DNA of 64,000 nt from Thalassia testudinum (GCA_037157565.1 JAZHRO010000073.1:16312501-16376500), one strand, 5' to 3'; positions 11,885-25,400 are shown, counted from the stretch's first letter. A program made the numbers and translations. Notes: generated by a model from the letters alone, not told the origin.

Positions 11885-14556
11885 TGTAACGAATGTGTGC
11901 CCCAGACATATTTTAAGACGTCTGGGAGGTGGCTCAGACGTCGGACAAGACGTCTGGGATCACAACCAGACGTCTGGGATAGTTTCAAGACATCTGGAAA
12001 TCCGTTATTTTCGACACACGCGTGTCGCCTGCGCGCCTGAGCGCGCAGACCGCATATTCCCTCTTTTCTCTGCGGCTGCAGGCGGCCTGCCGCCTTCTCT
12101 CTCTCCTCTCCGCGCGGCGTTAAAAGGGGCGCGCCTCCCCTCCCGTCTCCACCGTCTCCTCCTTCTTCTCCTTCCTGTGCGCGAGAGCGAGCGGACGCGA
12201 GGGCGGCAGCGGCGGCCGCAGTGAGCGCGGAGGTGCGGCGTGCGAGGGCGGAGCTCTGCCGTGAGGGCGAGCTCGCCGGAGCGGCTTGGCCGGCCGACGG
12301 AGGGCGCAGGGGGCGCGGAGCGACGCGGAGAGGGACCTGCTGCGGGCTGAGCAGCAGACGCGCGAGGTGCGACGCGGGCGGCGTCGCGAGCGGAGGCCGA
12401 GCAGGGTTCTGATTCTGGAAAAATTTCCAGAATCAGACGTCTGGGTTGATAGCCAGACGGCAAGGTCGACGTCTGTAAGATCATACAGACGTCTGAAAGG
12501 TGAGTGTCCGCTTTCTTCTTCCTTCTTGTCGACTGACCGTACTGAGGGAGGGGGGTTGGCTGTGCGCAGGTTCGCTGATTCGCCATCCTTTGCGAATCAG
12601 ACGTCTGGAAGTTGTACCAGACGGCGGGAGTGACCTCCAGACGTCCGGAGGGACCATCGGACGTCTGGGATCTAGGCAGACGTCCCCGCAGACTTCTGGA
12701 CGTCTGGGAAACCACGCTGAACAGGTAATTCTCTGATCCACTTTTTAAGATGTCTGGAAGGAGTTCCAGACGTCTGATTTTGCACAGTATCGTCTTTTTC
12801 GACCCGTTTAGGGTCCGTTCGGGCTCCGTTTTCCGTGATTCGAGTTGCGTTCGTTGCAGAATTAATTCCTCTACCCGTCTACAGTAGCTATACACTGTTT
12901 TGAGACACTCCTTGTGTTTGATCCTTGTGATAGGACCTCGTTCGGTTGCAGTCTTGAGAGTCGCGGAGGCACGCGGGATTCCCGATCACGCCCCCATTAC
13001 TCCCGTTGTACCTGGTAGAGTGGCTTAAGTTATTTTTAAAATCTGTTAAAGTATGGAACCATAACTAGAATCTAGGACATTGCATGAATCCTAGGAATGA
13101 GAAATGTATGGAATGATAGCTCCTAGGTGATGCATGAATCCTAGGGCTGGAAAACTAGTTGTATGCTAGATCCTAGGATGTGGCATGAATCTTAGGATGG
13201 AAAAACTTGTGGAATGTATAATACTGCAGTCTTGGAAAAATGGAAAGGAATATAAAGCTGCCTGTAATTTGAATTAACAGCTGCCTGTTATGAATAAAGA
13301 AACATGTTTGAGATCATGGATTTTGAGAACGTGAATCTGGAAAGTGAAACATATGATGTTCTGAGATAAAGAGCTGGAACCCTATGGGGAATTAGGAGTG
13401 GAACTCCTGGAAAGAAAAAGGAATGGAACTGAGATGTAGTTTGTACTGTCTCTTGGGTACGCAGTACCAAGGGAAGTACCTGTACCTGTTTAGTGCAGAG
13501 TGGGGCCAGCCGCTCCAGGGACCCGGGGTTAGGATTGGCCGCTCTGTACCGACTTGTTGGCCCTCGTGTACGTAGTACCGAGGAGAGCTAGTAGTGTTAG
13601 GAGAGTACTAGCTACCCCACGGGCCCCGGGGTTCTGCTAGCCTCCTTCACCGACTTGTTAGGCCCACTAGGGCAAACCAGGGTAGTCAGGCGAGGGTGCG
13701 CGGACTGTGGAGGGGCAAGGCCCCGGTTTGGTTATTGTGGAGGGGTTGGACCCCTGTTACTGAGAGGGCTCTGCCCTGGTTCCGTGCTGTGCTTTGGGCG
13801 CACCCGTTAACGGAAACGACTGACCGCGTGCCAGTGCGGGCTAGCTACCTGTGCGTTTATCGCGCGTGCCGTAGTCACCGTTACGTCTGTCAGTGACCTT
13901 GGGGTGGTTGACTGAGGGTAGGATCACCACGGGGGACTCTCCCGGCCAGGAGAGCACCACGTGCTACTTCTACTTTTGGAAAAGACTGCAATCAAGATCG
14001 TTCCCACGAGGACATTCGAGATCAAGTAAAGGATCTGAGAAATAAATGAAATAGTGAGAAAAATTGAAAGATGTGAATAAAGGAAGTAATAGAACATAAC
14101 AGCTACTGTACACTCTACTGTTGCCTTTAGTTAGTTTGCCACTCTACTCAGCGTTTTGCTGACGTGTTACACTCGTTACCTTTTTCAGGACCAGGTGTTG
14201 AGCAGTCAGGGTCGGCGGCTGCAGAGGACGCTGGGCCGAGTAGGGTCCAGTAGAGTTACCACAGCCTTTTGTACCCCTTTTTGTTTCTGTTCTAGTGAGT
14301 AGTTTTTGTTTCCGCTGTACCTTCTTTACCTGCAGTTCTTGTTATATGATAAATGTTGTTTTACTGTTGTGGTGGTACCTACTGTAGTAGTTTCTTTCCT
14401 TACTGCTGTACTTTCTTACTGTTAGTTATATTCATGCTGAATGTGGTTTATTTTACTGTCTTTTGGTTACTTCCTCGTTGGACGACTAGGTCTTGGGATT
14501 AGTCGAGTCGGTCCGGTTCTCGTGTCTCGTAGGGACTCGGGAACCGGGTCGTTACA
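11885..14556 (+). mobile_element. Solo LTR, gypsy chromovirus-like (TGTAACGA...TCGTTACA), TSD CTCCA
   Basis: The 2,672-bp block starts TGTAACGA and ends TCGTTACA (8-bp inverted termini). It is flanked by the same 5-mer CTCCA at 11880-11884 and 14557-14561. It has no coding domains, primer site or polypurine tract, so it is best read as a solo LTR left by LTR-LTR recombination. Termini and 3' region (GCGTTTTGCTGACG; CTAGGTCTTGGGA) resemble plant Tekay/Del chromovirus LTRs, though this is from memory. The first 900 bases carry about ten exact GACGTCTG motifs plus variants (11915-11995, 12432-12500, 12597-12772) around a very GC-rich island (12010-12410). Long ORFs on both strands of the island are compositional. 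Confidence 0.8.
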
Positions 14557-14663
14557 CTCCAGCTCGTCTTAAGCCCAAAATCTGAGACTTGCATATACCG
14601 GTACTCATCATGAGTACAGGTATAAATGAATCCCAGATCCAATTCTAGGCTTGAAGTCATCAG

Positions 14664-16365
14664 TGTAAATCCCTACAAGAGGGGGTGAGATATGCATGAC
14701 GTATAAAATGTGGAATAAAAAGATAACAATATCATAAATGAAGCAATCACATAAGACACAAGTAATATTTAGGTGGAAACCCAAATCGGGTGAAAGCCAC
14801 CGCCTAACCCTCTCGAGTTAGGATTTCCAGATCGACAAAGTCGATCAAATCCACTAACGTACTAATTTAATGAAGGTAGTACAACTTCAATTACAACCAT
14901 GCTACGAGTACAAGGGTAGCGTTCCTCAACCCCTCCTCTTCACAAGGAGGATTTTGTCTCACAAAGGAGACGAAAATTCGCAAAGCGAATACCCAACACA
15001 ATTACAAAGATAAATTACAAAAGGACCTATAGAGCCAACAAAGATTAACCTAACTACTATAGGTAAAGATACTTCCCTTTATTGGAAGTGCATCGATGAA
15101 AGGCGCGGATGCTTGAACCACGCTTTTGCACAATGATGCTCTCATAAACTTCGGCGGGAGAGCGGGTGCGCAACTCAGATGAAGCTCTCTGGATGTAGAA
15201 CTAGGCTTGGAGAGCTAGAGCTTTCTTCTCAAGATCAAAAGACACAAATGATGTGGAAATGCTAATGCTTGGTGTATCTTGGTGTATTTTTGCAAGGCAA
15301 GGGTCCTCTATTTATAGAGGGCCTAGGAAGGCTTTGGAAGCCCTTAAAAAGCTTCCATAGCCGTTGGGGTTGAACCTAAGGCAAAACAGGCCATAATCAG
15401 AATCAATTATGATTCTGATAAGGTCATCAAACGTCTGATCCAGGTATTAGACATCTGGAAAACTTGTTTAAGACGTCTGGGAACTAAGTCAAACGTCTGA
15501 TTCTAGGCGGGTTTACTTCCTGACTTGGTTCAGACCTAAACAGGGTTCTAGTATAAGGCCTTCAGATGACGTACAGGACGTCTGGCACTATGTCTGGACA
15601 TCTGGAAACCTATTGTACTGCAGGAATGGATTCCCAAGATAGATTAATGGCTAGAAAATCTGACAAAAGTGATTTTGGGTCAGCCGAGGTTAAACAGTCA
15701 CATATCAGATGTCTGAAGTCCTCTACGGACGTCTAATATAAGCCTAACGGTCATATTCCTCAACGTTTACTTTGGTAGCCAATGTTCCACTAATTAGACG
15801 TCAGGCACAACCATCAGACATCTTCTAAGATGTTTGATTCTAAGGTCTGGATGTCTGATTTCATCAGACAGAATCAACTAAGTCCAGCCTAAATTATTGG
15901 ACGTCTGAGTCAACAGTTAGACATCTTAAAAGTCACTATCAAACGTCTGATTTACAGATTAAACATCTGATTAGGCTGTCAGAATACTATTTTGATTTTC
16001 TAAGTTCTCTTAAGTGTCCTAGGGTTGTGCAGGTGTTCCTAGGACTACTTTGATGGTACTTTGCGGCTCTTTAATATAAGATCTAAGAAAGAAATAAGGA
16101 ACAAAAATAAAGTACAAAATACAAAGTACAATGAAGAAAGGAAATCTATCATATTCTTCATCTCTTTCCTTCTTCAAGTTTTCACTCCTCGCGAAGCTCC
16201 TTCTCCATCAAGCTCCTCCAATCCACCATGGATGTGAGTTCGAACTCCATCTAAACATGTTTCCATTTGTAATTTGACCTGAAAACTAAGACTCAAAAGC
16301 AAATGTTAAAAGACATGTGTTTTATTATCATCAAAATAAACAATCGTGGTGCACTAACACCAATA
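14664..16365 (+). mobile_element. Solo LTR, probably Copia SIRE/Maximus-like, TSD ATCAG
   Basis: Flanked by ATCAG at 14659-14663 and 16366-16370. It starts TGTAAATCCC, followed by AGAGGGGGTGA, which recalls the start of SIRE/Maximus-type plant LTRs. It ends CCAATA where CA is expected, consistent with a C-to-T change. The early part has GTGGAAACCCAAATCGGGT. The stretch 15425-15975 carries many AGACGTCTG/AGACATCTGG variants. It has no coding domains. Confidence 0.65.
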
Positions 16366-16740
16366 ATCAGAACTTGTAGCTTACAAGTACTGGTACTGAT
16401 TACTAGTACCGATACTAGTTAGCTACAGAAATAGTATCCTATACTCAACAACTATTAGTACTCTTCTTGAGTACTGGTACTCATTGATACCAGCCTAATC
16501 CTAGAGTAATACTAGTACTCATCTAGTACCGATACTTATTACAAGTACCGATACACTGAGTACTGTATGAGTACTCATCTAAGCTTGAGTTCCAATAGTA
16601 AGCTATAAGTACTGGCACTTGGCACAAGTACCGATACTACTTTGGATATGTATGGCTTGAATACTAGTACTGGCCAACCAATATCGGTACTCATTATATG
16701 GGATACTGGTACTATTACACCAATACTGATACCCATTCAG

Positions 16741-19407
16741 TAATAAGCTCATTTGGGATAAGTTAATGTACAGGACCTTTCTAAACTAAATTAAAGTGAG
16801 TTAATTACAGCTAAACCCCCTTTTCTAACATGTGTATCTTGAAATGTATTCTTATAATTAGAAAACCCAAGGGTAAGTGAATAATTGAGAGGTTATTGTT
16901 TATGGCTAGTTGTTTTTAGAATAAGGGATCGTGTCTTAATAGCATTAAGGAATTTAATGGATGATGTACTTCTATTTCTAATATAGTTTAAGGTCTTTTT
17001 TTTTTGGAAGCAACGGATACTAGGATGGAATTAAAACACATTTTCGATTTTGCTCTTTTTAGTCTATATGATAATAGTTACTTTCTTTGAAAGTGAGAAT
17101 TGTTTGCTTGAGTAATAAATGTATGATGGCAATGATATTATTTTTTTGTAATCTCGAGGTAGGGGTTCATTTTGTTCCAAACTTTATGAACATATGATAT
17201 ATGTTTAAGTGATGGATATGTTTTTGTTCTTCTTTTTCTTTTCCTCTTGTTATTTTTTCCGGTGATGTGCATAGTGTGGTTGGCTGCAATGGTGGCAATT
17301 TAGGTCACAAGAGGGTATCTATTCTTTAGGTGTTCGTAATGTATTTTGTGTGACTTTTTGGTTTCTGAACTATAAATGTTGAGTAGCTATGTTGTTAGTT
17401 TGTGCACATTTGTTGCTTTACTTATTGAAGAGTATACTGCCATGTTAAGGAAAGAACTTTCAAATTATAAAAATAATTATTTTTTAGGGTGAAATATGTT
17501 GTTAGAAAAAGGAATGACTTTCTCATCTAATTTGGCAATCACATTGAAAATGCAATATGAATGTCTTGTGTAATTTTTCTAACAAATAGATTCTAAGCAA
17601 GTACATATCAATTGTTTTTCTTAGCAAAAGTTGGTTTACAGCCCATTGACTTAGAAGCATGTTTTTAATCACATGTTTGAAATTTGGGGGACATCCATCA
17701 TGCATGTAGATCAATAGTTGAGGGATCCCTTTTCCTACTAATGGTCCAGTATCCCATGCTCATATATTTTTATCTTTTTCATTGTCAAAGTTCTTAGTTA
17801 TCTAAACATGAAGTGGTTCCTAGTTGGATGCATCATATGACCATGTTTTTATGCATGGTTTACATAATATAACTAAGTTATAGGATAAAACATGTTTTTT
17901 CATTAAGGTAGATGTCATTGGTTTCTTCAAAATTAGGTTTGTTAAAATGTGTCTAGTGTCCTAAAATTTTGGTTTTCTTAAACTTTGTGTTTTCCTATTG
18001 TATATCTCAACTTCATTATATAAAGAAGCATCTTTCTTAGAAATGTGTGATAACTTGTCTCCCCCACTTTACTTGAATCATAACTACAAGGACAACATAT
18101 TTAGAAAAATGAAATAAGAAACTAATACCAAACCAATTAGCCATCATATGCCTACCACCCATCCTAAACCTTGAAGTACAGCACCCTCAGCATTAATCAC
18201 AGGTATAAGGGCAAAAATCTAACATTGCTTTTTACCTTAAACAGGTATAAATATAGACATCTACACAACATATATACAAAAACATATTTATTTATGTGTG
18301 TCTAAAAATCTATATCTAATGTTATTGAATGTAAACATATACCATGTGTAGGGTTATTGCCTTTTCCTCTCTTTCCGAGGGGAGAAGTCTACATGCCTTC
18401 TTTTGACTTGCTGGGTTGCAACCAACTTAGTCCTTGGGGGATTCCCATGTGATTGGACATGTAGTGGGAGGTTGGATAGGGGATTTAGAATGTGTGCTTT
18501 GCTTGCCCTCTTGATCCCTTAGTTGACTTCACTTGAGTTGTCAAACTTAGGTGATTCTTGGGTTGAGTTTCCTTTTAAACTTGGTTCATGGAGGATCCTT
18601 TCTTAGATTTTTCTTTTATTGGATCCTATCTATGACTCTGGAAATTCTAGCCTTGTTAGAAATCATGACTTGCTTCTTTTCTATGTTACAAGATCTCCAC
18701 TCGTAGAATTGTCGTAGATACACGATCTTCTAGGGCTACTTTACTTAAGGTGTTAGAAAACTTGAGTTTTTAGTTGTGGAAGTGGCTTTAATCTCCTTTC
18801 TTGTTTGCTTTGTAAGTGTTAATCTTTTTTCTATTTACTTGAAACAAGTGTTAACTTGTGGTGTTAAGGGGGAGAAAGGCCAAAATACGAGGTTAAAACC
18901 ACCTAATACCTAGGTTTTGCATCCAAAATACAGGTTTTCAAAATCCTAGGTTATCCTACGTACCTTTAGGAAATTGGCACACCTTTCATTAGTTAACATC
19001 TCAGCCATCCATGAAACATCTAAGCAGCTACTTTTCCTTACTTTTCTAGGTTCGTTCTTCAAGCATCAAAATAAAAGATAAACAATTGTGTTTATATGCA
19101 AATTAGCTAACCATTGTCCTTGCATAACTAATCAACCGGTCCTGATAGGTTGATACAAGAGTTTACAAATTATACTCCCATTTCTATGCGCGTCTTCAAA
19201 CCCCTAAACTTTTGGTTGAAAGAAACATTAAGATCCATAGATTTTTTTTTTCAAAAAGAAATATTAAATAGCATATTTAAGGATGTCCGAAGGTAAACTT
19301 TTGTTGTAACTAATTGTCAGTTCGATAAATTTATTAAAATTGATTGCATGCGAGATGAGCTGCAACAAACGAATTTTATTGCATATCATTTTACAACGAT
19401 CACTTTG
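16741..19407. other. Unassigned AT-rich sequence, possibly containing the 5' LTR of element E
   Basis: No ORF with recognisable domains. AAGGGGGAGAAAGG at about 18867 looks like a Copia polypurine tract but has no LTR start that I can confirm. The right part should hold the 5' LTR of E by position. TAGCATCGT at 19408 could be a decayed tRNA-Asp primer site (TGGCGCCGT with transitions). Weak evidence throughout. Confidence 0.35.
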
Positions 19408-19558
19408 TAGCATCGTGTGAAATAACCCGCTTGTGTTTGCTCATCTCTATTTGTGCAGGCACACGACGAGCGAGTGGGAGCACTAACTACCGACTCAACA
19501 TCACAAATTCAAGGTAGGCCCCTCCTCTCACCTTGTCCTTTCCCCACATCCAAAAACA

Positions 19559-19562
<4 letters not shown>

Positions 19563-19592
<30 letters not shown>
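19563..19592. repeat. (AT)n microsatellite
   Basis: About 15 AT units in a row. Confidence 0.95.
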
Positions 19593-19595
<3 letters not shown>

Positions 19596-20694
19596 AAAAA
19601 AATAAATAAAAAAAATTAGTAGTGGTGTCTTAAAACTTGTTTGTTTATTTGATTGTCTTGGCACCACCATTTAATCAAAAGTTGCTCTTCCAGAACTAAG
19701 TAAAAATCATTTCTGAACACTTAGAGGTATCCAAAAATGGTGAAATTTGGACCAGAGAGACCTCTGAAAGTTGGGGGTTTGTCCACCAAATTTCAGCTCG
19801 AAACCCCACGTGGATAATTAATTAAAATTCTTGTATTGAAGGCCTATTGGGCTGAAATCCAGAACACAAAAGTCCGTCTTTAAAAGATGCAGAATTGTTG
19901 GCACTTATCTACAAGTCCAATTTGGTTAAGCAACCCCATTCTGGAATCGTGAAAAAATCCCCTTTCTTCACTAAAATTTTGAGAATTTTTTGGATGCCCC
20001 GAGGTAGTGTTTTGTGACCATTCTTTGCACGCATATCAATTCTAGAATCTGGATACATCTTGAGAAAAAATATTGTTGGTCCTCGAAAAATTTTTGAAAA
20101 ACCTTGGTTGTGTTCTCTACTAATGGGTGGCATTTAAGAAGTTATTGTTGCTGTTGTCTTGGCTGTCCCACCCATACATTTAAAATTCACTCACATTCAC
20201 CCTTAAAAACAACCAAGTAGGGAGTCTTACGAGTTCCATCTAGGAGCACTTACATCTAAAGGAAAAAAATATCTATTTTACATGCTTGCAAACCATTTGA
20301 ATGCTCACTAGAACTTGTTTGAAAATCTATTGATCAAGTGCAACTCTAAAAAGGGCTAAACAAGGCTAAAATCCTAAAAGACTCCAATTCAAATTAAAGG
20401 CCTTGTTTGTGTTGATTATCACTTGCACACACTAATTAATTGATCTGAAGGGCATTAACACCCGTTAACACCCATTACCCATGTGCACCAGCTCTCCCAA
20501 GCCCTAAATAAAAATTGGTAGCAGTGTGACCGTTGGATTTCAATTAGGTTCTAGCTACCATTTGTAATGATTCAATTACTTGGCTTGATTTCCCACATTA
20601 AATCAGGTGACTAGGCTGAGGGACAGCACCAAACAATCGCAGTAAGAGAGTCCAAAGGAACCTCACTAGTGTGAGGAAGAACCTTCTCTCTTAA

Positions 20695-20711
20695 CCCCCC
20701 CCCCCCCCCCC
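20695..20711. repeat. Poly-C run (17 bases)
   Basis: An uninterrupted C run, followed by CACCC. Confidence 0.95.
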
Positions 20712-21000
20712 ACCCTCTCCCCATTCAACCTAGCCCAATTAACCTAAGGAACACAGGACAAGTATTTGGTCCTCATATTTGGTAACTCAGAGCCTTAGGT
20801 CCTAGGGTATGTTTTAGGGCAAGCTTGTTTGAATTGATTTGTTGGGTTGCACACATTATTTTCCTCTCTCCTATTTCCCCTCGCATCTCCTCGTCATTCT
20901 TCCTTAGAAGTGCATGCAAGGTAGGAAATCACTACACCCTGAATTGCTTGAGAGAACTCCTAGGAGAAGACTTGAGTTTTGTGAGTCTAGCTCATCTAGG

Positions 21001-21397
21001 ATGGAGAATCACCAAGACCCACCCTAGATGGAGGACATGCTCCAAGACCCATCAGCATTGATCCAACCTCAAATCAATGCCAACCACCAACTCCAGCGGC
21101 AACAGGTCCAGATGATCATAAGGACCCTGCATCAAATCCAAAACGTGCTACAACCACCCCAACCCAAGCTTCTCAAAAAATTTTATGACCCTTTCACCAC
21201 AAATTTGGAACCCTCTGTTAGGGTACCCGAACGGGGAGGTGATTTTGATCTTAAACTCAATGTGATTAGCCTCATTCAAAATCTTTTCCATGGGAACTCA
21301 AATGAAGTCCCCTTCCAGCACCTAGAAGACCTAGGTTGACTTGGTGAGATTGTAAAACCCCGAAATGTCAACCTAGATGTGGTTATGATGAAGATGT
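21001..21397 (+). pseudogene. Athila-type gag, 5' end only (element E), broken
   Basis: The ATG at 21001 follows a leader like that of G. The frame reads through a TAG after eight codons and continues at MEDMLQDP (21028). It includes LKLNVISLIQNLFHGNS and VPFQHLEDLG, which align with [15 protein letters not shown] and PFQHLEELK at the start of element A. A second stop follows at 21338. The match continues as VVMMKM and is cut at 21397 by an inserted LTR starting TGATAAAC. Not functional. The rest of this gag-pol is not in the window. Confidence 0.75.
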
Positions 21398-22493
21398 TGA
21401 TAAACACCAGTTTATCATCATTCTTAACCTAAAAATCATATCTAGCTCCTAGGTTTCCACATTACATTATGGTATTGGGTTGCATTTAGGCATTTCATAG
21501 TTTAGGCATGCATTGCATTATTTTTCCCTTATTTTTGGATTTCATACACTTCATGTCATTGTCAGAGATGATCACACAATGAAGATCACTTAAACCCTGA
21601 CAATGTGAAAGGCAAAAACATAGGAAAAGATAATGCTCCATTCCAGCTAGATCTCAGCTCAATCCAACTCACCTCAACTAGATTCCACCTCAACCCAACT
21701 CAATTCAACTGGATCCAACTCATTCCAGCTCCACTTAGCTCATGGCAACTCCACACTAAGCTAAGTCATCTAAAGAGTCCATAGTCAGCTCAAGGAAGAT
21801 CAGCACCAACTCATGAAGACTCACCCTAGCTCAACCTAGTTGAGCTTATCTACTAAACCTAAGCTAGCTAGCTTAGATAGCTAGAGAGTCTTCAAGAAGA
21901 TTAGACCCAGCTCCCCTCAGCTCCATAACAGTTGAGACTAGCTCAACTCAGCTCATCCTACTCAACCTACCTACTAGCAAAGAACTAGTTAGCTAAGCTA
22001 GTGGATGAGCACACTGAAGGACCACCTCAGCTACAGAATAGCTACATGCAAACCTAGACCAACTCCTCCAGCTAAACCCTAGCTCTTCCTTTACTCATCT
22101 ACTAGCTAGCTTGGCTAAGCTCACCTCACCTCCACTTACCATGGTCGTCCACTCACCTAATTAAACCCCCACCTTCCCTTCTTCCTTTAGAGCCAACCTT
22201 CCATAACCACCAAACCTTCACACCTTGTGGTGGTTGGTGACAACATAACATGCCTCTTTACAACCTAACCACCCCTATAACCACCACAAAGTTGACGCCA
22301 ACTCTACCTATGCAACCCTTAAGTTGGCACTGACAATTCCTAGCCCTCCATCCCTTAACTACCACCACATGCGACCATCCTAACCCTTCTTACCCTCCAT
22401 GCCAAACTTAACCCTAACTACACCCAAAAAGTGGCACCAATCTCTACATCCATACACCCCTTAAGGTGGTGCCAACCTGTCTCCACCATCTAT
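21398..22493 (+). mobile_element. B-family LTR, + strand, first ~1.1 kb only
   Basis: Starts with the hairpin TGATAAAC-ACCA-GTTTATCA. Its first 250 bases match, in reverse, the right ends of the LTRs at 28580-30825 and 49103-51364. It then has the same AGCT-rich block (21640-22130) and the GTTGGCACC-type stretch. A complete B LTR is about 2.25 kb; this copy stops at 22493 where the D LTR begins. The base before TG is the gag of element E. Confidence 0.75.
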
Positions 22494-25400
22494 TGCATCA
22501 GTTTCGTCAAGTTTTAAGAATAAGCATCATAGTATAGTCAACAAAAGCGATGCAACATTTAAATTTATAAGCTTGAAAATCAAACATGAGTCTGAGGTTG
22601 TTCGTAGGGAGCAAATATAAGCAATTCGAGCACTAATCACAATTATTAAGAAGAATATAGAATCAAAAATAATGCTCAATATATATCAGGAGAATATCTC
22701 AAAATGTCATGAATAAGAGTGCAAAAAGATTGGGTTAAAATGGTGGTTTGAACCACCAAATTAACCCTAATGTCTAAGCACAAATCACCTCAAATATTTC
22801 AATAGTAATCTCAATCAAACATCATTTCCTTAAAGCCTTGAGGCTGAAGAGAGCTTGGAATATCTTCTTTGTTGACTCTACCTACCACTCTTTTATGAGG
22901 GATCTCTTGCTTGGCCATTCCACCTCTGAATCTTCTCTCCCTCTTCGTTCCCACCTGCTTCTTCAAGCTCATAGGGAACTGAAGCCTTTCATTCACTGGG
23001 AGGTCCATGAGGGCTCCATTGACTTTTGGTATAATTTATGGATTGGTGACTCTCCTCTTCACTCTCTCTTCCCTGAAGCTCTTTTCCCTCTCAGATCTCC
23101 ATTCGTAGAGCACTTTCTCTACTCTATAGTGCTCCTTCTCTCTCTTCCATTCCCCCAAATCTGCTTACTGAGATCTCCAGCCTCCATTTAGATGATCTTA
23201 AGGACTTGCCGATCTGGACTTCGAGCCCTTCTAGAATCTTTTTTGTCTCGTCGGCTTATGAGTTGCAGTTCCATTCCTTCTATAAGGACTCCTCTGTTAT
23301 TGCCTTTTGGAATCTCAAACTGCCTCTTCTAATCTCCCTTTTTGTCTGGAAGCTTCTTAAAGGAAGGCTCCCCACCATTGATAACATCAAGAAGTTAGGT
23401 ATTCCCATTACCTCTAAATGTCTCTTCTATCCCTCTAATACTGTGCCTGAAACTCTCCCTCATCTCTTCTCTAATAGTCACTTGGTTCATGACATTTCCT
23501 CCTGGACCTTTAAGTAGAATTTCCAAAGTGTTAAGGATCCTTCCCTCTTCTTTGACATCATCTCAAACTCTTCCAACGCTCATAGGACCAAGTCTGTTCA
23601 GGGTATAATTTGCTTCATCTGGTTCAATGTTTAGTGGATCCGAAATTCTTTGAAACATGATGATTTCAACCCTGCTAAGCTTCACCTTCTGCTCGATAAG
23701 CACTAGAGAAATCTTCAAATGGTGAATCAGCTTAAATCCTCCTGTCCCTCCTCTTTCTCCCTTAGCTGGGTTCGTCCTGCTCAGGGACTTAAGATTAATG
23801 TTGCCACTTCTTTGATTGGGGATCGTTGCAATCTTAGCTGGATTATTAGGAATTCTGAGGGGGATTTCATTATGGCTACTGTTGTTAGTCTTCCTGGTGT
23901 TTCCTCTGAGGCTGCTGTCATTGAAGCCATTATCCATGCTATCTCCTTTTTTCCTAATGACTCTTTTTAGGTGGAAATGGATTCGATTTCTCTTTTCTAT
24001 TGGTGGTTTGATAATCTTCAGGTTGCGTAGCAGGTCAAAAAGCTCTTCGCTTCCCTCCATGAGCTCTCGTCCAGGATCCATTCCTTCTCTTGCATTCATC
24101 CTCTTATCAATGAGGCTGCTTCCAGGATTGTGGATCTTCATGATGGTAACTAGCGTTGTTTCTCCTACTTGGGTCAACTTCCTCTCAATATTGTTGGTAT
24201 TATCAAATTGGATAGCATTCAGATGTCGTATATTGTTCACCTGTAGCCCCTTTGCTGCCTTGTTTGCTGTACTAGGCCACGAATTGTGGTCCTCTTTTCT
24301 CTATAAGGGGCAGGTTTTGGTGTAGTCCCCCTGCCCCCTCTTTCTTGCCTCCTAGGAGCAGGGGATGAATAAAATTGCTCCTATTTAAAAAAAGAAATCT
24401 CAATAAACATCAGTATCAAAACCAGCACAAGGCAATCAATCAAATGGCGAGTCTTAAGGCACAGATTCCTTAACTCAAACCTTAAAAGAATAGCACAAGG
24501 CTTCAAATGCCTTAGCTTCTTAAAGGCCTCAACAGAGAGCACGAGGCACAAGCATAGCAGAGTGGCTAAGCACTGAGTGAGGGGGGGCACAAATACTGAG
24601 GTCTCAACAGTGCAAAACACTCCCCCTCCTCCTCAGATTTCCCTTTCTCAGACCAAGTCAGGCCCAACTAACTGGGTAAACGGATCCAATCTAGACCCAC
24701 GGGCGTGTTCGCAGGCAACGGTGCGTAAGTGAGCACGTATGTACCGCATGTATAGGAGCGTGTATGGGGACCTCACCCCTATGCGTGTTGAGGTAACGAG
24801 ACTTTAGCACGTTTGCCTCTTATATGCTATCGCGAGTCCCTGTCTTTACAAGGTGGGACTAATCCTACCTACTTCTTCGTTGCAAGCCACCATGAAGAAG
24901 CTGCTCCAATTGTAGCAGCTACTGCTACTCTTCTTGCAATTGCTACTACAGTTGAGTTCTCCAGATGAAACCATGTCAGTCGAAGGTAGTAGTAGGTCGA
25001 GTGGTAGTTGGAGGGTAACAAACAACATCGAAGAAGACGTTGGCGGCGACGATGCTTCGATGAAGCCTAAAGAACATAATATGGCCTTGTTGCCTCATTA
25101 GATAAGCTCACACGCTTTGCCGATCCACGGCGACTGCAACGGTGGCCGTGATTTGGTGTGTGAGTGTGTGTGGCCACCTAACAGTGACAAGGAAGGTGGT
25201 AGAGATTGGGTTTGTCTAGTGGGGTGTAGGAAAGATCAAAGTCCCAAATTTCTTTAGAGCTTTTGATTAGTGTGACACGGCGAAGGTTGTGGAGTTGGTG
25301 GAAGTGAGTTTAGTGATATGTGTTGCCGACGCGAGCTTGCAGGAGCTTGTGCCGACCATGGAGAAGATGAAGTAGGAGTGTAGTGCTGTGTTCGATCATA

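Larger units (their letters stand above)
11751..16740. repeat. Host sequence rich in AGTACYGRTACT-like palindromic motifs, split by two solo LTRs
   Basis: Variants of AGTACCGGTACT, ACCGATACT and GAGTACTGGTACTC occur at 11757-11852, 14598-14632 and densely at 16388-16735. With the two TSD-flanked insertions (11885-14556 and 14664-16365) removed, the three pieces join into one sequence. Motif arrays of this kind suggest a large Copia-type LTR, but the borders of the host element are not found. Sequence past about 16740 carries no motif. Confidence 0.5.
19408..21000 (+). other. Leader (5' UTR) of element E
   Basis: It precedes the gag start at 21001 and resembles the leader of element G: TTTGTGCAGGCACACGACGAGCG at about 19453 matches the equivalent place near 59151. 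It includes a TA microsatellite (19563-19592) and a run of 17 C (20695-20711). Not coding. Confidence 0.5.

Noticed and set aside
12005..12895. 296-codon minus-strand ORF as a gene
   Set aside because: It arises from the GC island of a solo LTR; no domain, and overlapping ORFs in other frames.
18860..18885. Copia polypurine tract (AAGGGGGAGAAAGG) with a 3' LTR to its right
   Set aside because: No LTR start, second LTR copy or pol domain found nearby; too weak to call.
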